Part shown: piece by piece, positions 7,614 to 8,888 of the stretch
Position numbering within the stretch: position 1 is the first letter of the stretch
Layout of the letters: each line of letters begins with the position of its first letter
Assembly (NCBI GenBank): GCA_963629425.1
Contig: CAVGIU010000067.1
Span: 1 to 8,888, forward strand
Source: F23-B02 sp963629425
GTDB lineage: Bacteria; Bacillota; Clostridia; Oscillospirales; Oscillospiraceae
DNA length: 8,888 nt
Reading direction: 5' to 3'
Notes under the pieces: model-generated
Databases searched by the model: none
What the model was told of the DNA's origin: nothing
The model's input: only the letters and a program-made list of their open reading frames with translations
Translations under genes and position numbers: made by a program

Positions 7614-8525
7614 TTAGCAAATTATATTTTTATCTGAAAAAATTTTCTTCGCCTTATCAAGCTGCTCGCGCGACTGGAATCCGTCGGCACCCTTGAGCTC
7701 GTCGCAGAGTCTGAGCCCCAACTTGTCGTTTTTCGGGTACCATGTCGGGTTGTATGCGAGCAGCTGCGCCCTCTCTATGCCGAGTTCCGAGAGGAACGTC
7801 GCTATCTCCTTCAGGTTCTCCTCGGTGTCGGTGATCCCCGGTATGAGCGGCGTACGCGGCAAAAAGCTATATCCCAGGCGCTCCCTGCCGCTCCACATCC
7901 TGCGTATATTCTCAAGGATGCGGTCGTTGTACACGCCGCAGTATTTCTTATGTTTTCCACGGTCGAATATCTTCACGTCGCAGAAAATGTCGTCTACATA
8001 GGGGAGAAGATACTTTTCGGCGCGCTCCCAGTCAAACTGGCCGCAGGTCTCCAGCAGCACTCTGACTCCGGCCTCGTGCAGCCTTCTGGCAAGCTCGCCG
8101 ACCCACTCGGTGCACAGCGTGGCCTCACCGCCCGAAAGCGTGACTCCGCCGCCGGACACATCGTAAAAGGGCTTGTCCGACATGAGTTTATTGAAAAGCT
8201 CGTCGTGCGTCATCTGCTTTCCGACCCGCGTTATCGCCTTGGCCGGGCAGACCTCCGTGCAGGCAAAGCAGAGCGTACAGCGGCTCCTGTCAACATAATA
8301 GGGATTGCGTAGGTCGAGAGCGCCGGCCCCGCAGACGCCGCGGCAGCTGCCGCAGTTTATGCAGGCCGAGGCATCGAAGGATAGCTCCGACTGCCTGTGC
8401 TTGCTCTCGGGATTGTGACACCATACGCAGCTGAGCGGGCAGCCCTTGAAAAACACGGCCGAACGGATCCCCGGCCCGTCATCCAGGGAATTGCCCTTTA
8501 TATCGAGAACCAGCGGAACGAGCAT
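7614..8525 (-). CDS. Glycyl radical enzyme activase (radical SAM, two extra 4Fe-4S clusters)
   Basis: This radical SAM protein installs the glycyl radical on the GRE encoded just downstream. In the 303-residue form the SAM cluster cysteines are C29, C33 and C36 (GCPLSCVWCHNPES, C-x3-C-x2-C). An inserted ferredoxin-like segment holds two further quartets: C55/C58/C61/C65 and C83/C86/C89/C93. This layout is usual for activases of dehydratase and decarboxylase GREs and absent from the PFL activase. The SAM-binding SGGEP motif reads SGGEAT (131-136), and LIPGITDTEENL matches the family. I chose ATG 8525 because AGGAGGT sits directly upstream and the core begins LVLDIKGNSLDDGPG. An in-frame ATG at 8609 would add 28 residues but falls at the predicted transcription start. 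Activase first and GRE second is the less common order. Confidence 0.93.
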   Translation of the reverse strand: MLVPLVLDIKGNSLDDGPGIRSAVFFKGCPLSCVWCHNPESKHRQSELSFDASACINCGSCRGVCGAGALDLRNPYYVDRSRCTLCFACTEVCPAKAITRVGKQMTHDELFNKLMSDKPFYDVSGGGVTLSGGEATLCTEWVGELARRLHEAGVRVLLETCGQFDWERAEKYLLPYVDDIFCDVKIFDRGKHKKYCGVYNDRILENIRRMWSGRERLGYSFLPRTPLIPGITDTEENLKEIATFLSELGIERAQLLAYNPTWYPKNDKLGLRLCDELKGADGFQSREQLDKAKKIFSDKNIIC

Positions 8526-8529
8526 GCTT

Positions 8530-8536
8530 ACCTCCT
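8530..8536 (-). promoter_or_regulatory. Ribosome binding site fixing the activase start
   Basis: The minus strand reads AGGAGGT here, four bases before ATG 8525. It is a near-perfect Shine-Dalgarno match and decides for the 303-residue activase over the longer in-frame ATG at 8609, which has no comparable site. Confidence 0.75.
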
Positions 8537-8613
8537 GACGGTTTAATAAAAGCCAAAAAATGCCAAGGCAGATGCGATGCACCCCCGGGCTTTGAAACTC
8601 TTTTAACAAATTT

Positions 8614-8641
8614 ATTATAACAGAAACCGACGTTTTGTAAA
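8614..8641 (-). promoter_or_regulatory. Sigma-A/sigma-70-type promoter of the activase-GRE operon
   Basis: On the minus strand a -35 box TTTACA (8641-8636) and a perfect -10 box TATAAT (8619-8614) are separated by 16 bases. The predicted start of transcription is near 8607, giving a leader of about 80 bases before ATG 8525. The match is strong enough to suggest constitutive housekeeping transcription, unless a regulator binds nearby. Confidence 0.75.
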
Positions 8642-8696
8642 GTCTACGATCGGATTTTATAACGGCACTCTAATATTTTAATTAATTTACGCTGTT

Positions 8697-8727
8697 AAAA
8701 ATGCCCGTACATTCCCGGCGCGGGCAT
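8697..8727 (-). terminator. Leftward terminator-like hairpin upstream of the GRE operon promoter
   Basis: ATGCCCG (8701-8707) and CGGGCAT (8721-8727) form a 7-bp stem around a 13-base loop. On the minus strand it is followed by TTTT, as in an intrinsic terminator. It could end a leftward transcript entering from beyond the right edge. A competing CCCG/CGGG stem lies inside (8714-8724), so the fold is uncertain. Confidence 0.45.
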
Positions 8728-8740
8728 GGTAAGTCCTTAA

Positions 8741-8888
8741 TATATAAGTACACATTCGGAACAATGTGATTCAGGAAAGGATCGAATATATGCTGACGAC
8801 CCTAATGGTATACGTTCTTACCCACTGCATCTGACATGGCACAAGGTCACGCCGTCCCAGGGACTGAGTGATATGCTGCTTGCCGACC
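8741..8888 (+). other. Unresolved open frames at the right edge
   Basis: No gene can be called firmly here. An AGGAAAGG site precedes ATG 8790, but that frame stops after 14 codons (TGA 8832-8834). A different plus-strand frame stays open from 8741 to the window end (49 codons; includes DDPNGIRSYPLHLTWHK) but has no usual start codon before 8873. The two facts together suggest either a gene start with a one-base error near 8790 or pure chance. On the minus strand a frame open from the edge ends at a stop at 8771-8773, upstream of the leftward hairpin, which would fit the tail of a leftward gene. None of these peptides is recognised. Confidence 0.25.
8751..8768. repeat. Small inverted repeat, possible operator
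   Basis: CACATT and AATGTG form a perfect 6+6 inverted repeat around CGGAAC. It lies just after an AT-rich TTAATATATAAG stretch that could contain a -10 box for rightward transcription, and before an AGGAAAGG ribosome-binding-like site at 8773-8780. A regulator site is possible, but such short repeats also arise by chance. Confidence 0.3.

Noticed and set aside
5096..7696. An 866-codon open frame on the plus strand, antisense to the GRE
   Set aside because: It is the complement of a clearly real gene with conserved catalytic motifs. Long antisense frames are common opposite GC-rich genes with few rare codons, and its peptide shows no recognisable family.
8545..8575. TGCCTTGGCA followed by T-run in the activase leader (minus strand), considered as an attenuator
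   Set aside because: The stem is four pairs with a two-base loop, too small to fold stably, and no longer competing stem was found by eye.
8526..8609. N-terminal extension of the activase from ATG 8609
   Set aside because: The start would coincide with the predicted transcription start, has no ribosome binding site, and adds 28 residues not typical of the family; ATG 8525 has an AGGAGGT site.

Overview
The window looks like a piece of a strictly anaerobic, fermentative bacterium, most likely of the Firmicutes/Clostridia type. The reasons are strong AGGAGG ribosome binding sites, one TTG start, an ETF/crotonase/CoA-transferase acyl-CoA cassette, and an oxygen-sensitive glycyl radical enzyme (GRE) with its activase. 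A run of exactly ten Ns indicates a scaffolded draft assembly, possibly a metagenome bin. No rRNA, tRNA, CRISPR array or insertion sequence was seen.

Positions 1-4545 hold one rightward operon: etfB (5' end cut off by the window), etfA, a crotonase with an isomerase-type active site, a six-helix SatP/YaaH-type acetate/succinate transporter, and the two subunits of a class I CoA-transferase. Spacing is 13 to 63 bases or less throughout, and each start after etfB has a good ribosome binding site. Together they suggest import of a short organic acid, its activation by CoA exchange, double-bond isomerisation, and electron transfer to or from an acyl-CoA dehydrogenase through ETF. The dehydrogenase is not in view and may lie upstream. 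Two sequence problems sit in the CoA-transferase genes. The N gap throws subunit A out of frame, but the frame is perfect if the Ns are removed. Subunit B carries a frameshift where about 26 bases of a conserved glycine-rich motif are missing.

A hairpin in the short convergent gap (4546-4633) separates this operon from a leftward two-gene operon, which has a strong sigma-A-like promoter at 8614-8641. Its genes are a GRE activase (8525-7614) and, 13 bases later, a 988-residue GRE (7600-4634). The GRE has the Cys-Val-Glu active-site motif and the C-terminal glycyl radical motif. It also has an extra N-terminal region of about 130 residues that reads like an SCP2 (sterol carrier) lipid-binding domain. 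I do not recognise this architecture as a characterised enzyme, and it is the best candidate here for something undescribed. The substrate cannot be read from sequence.

The right end (8526-8888) holds the 5' leader and promoter of the GRE operon, a leftward terminator-like hairpin, a small inverted repeat, and short open frames of unclear meaning running off the edge.
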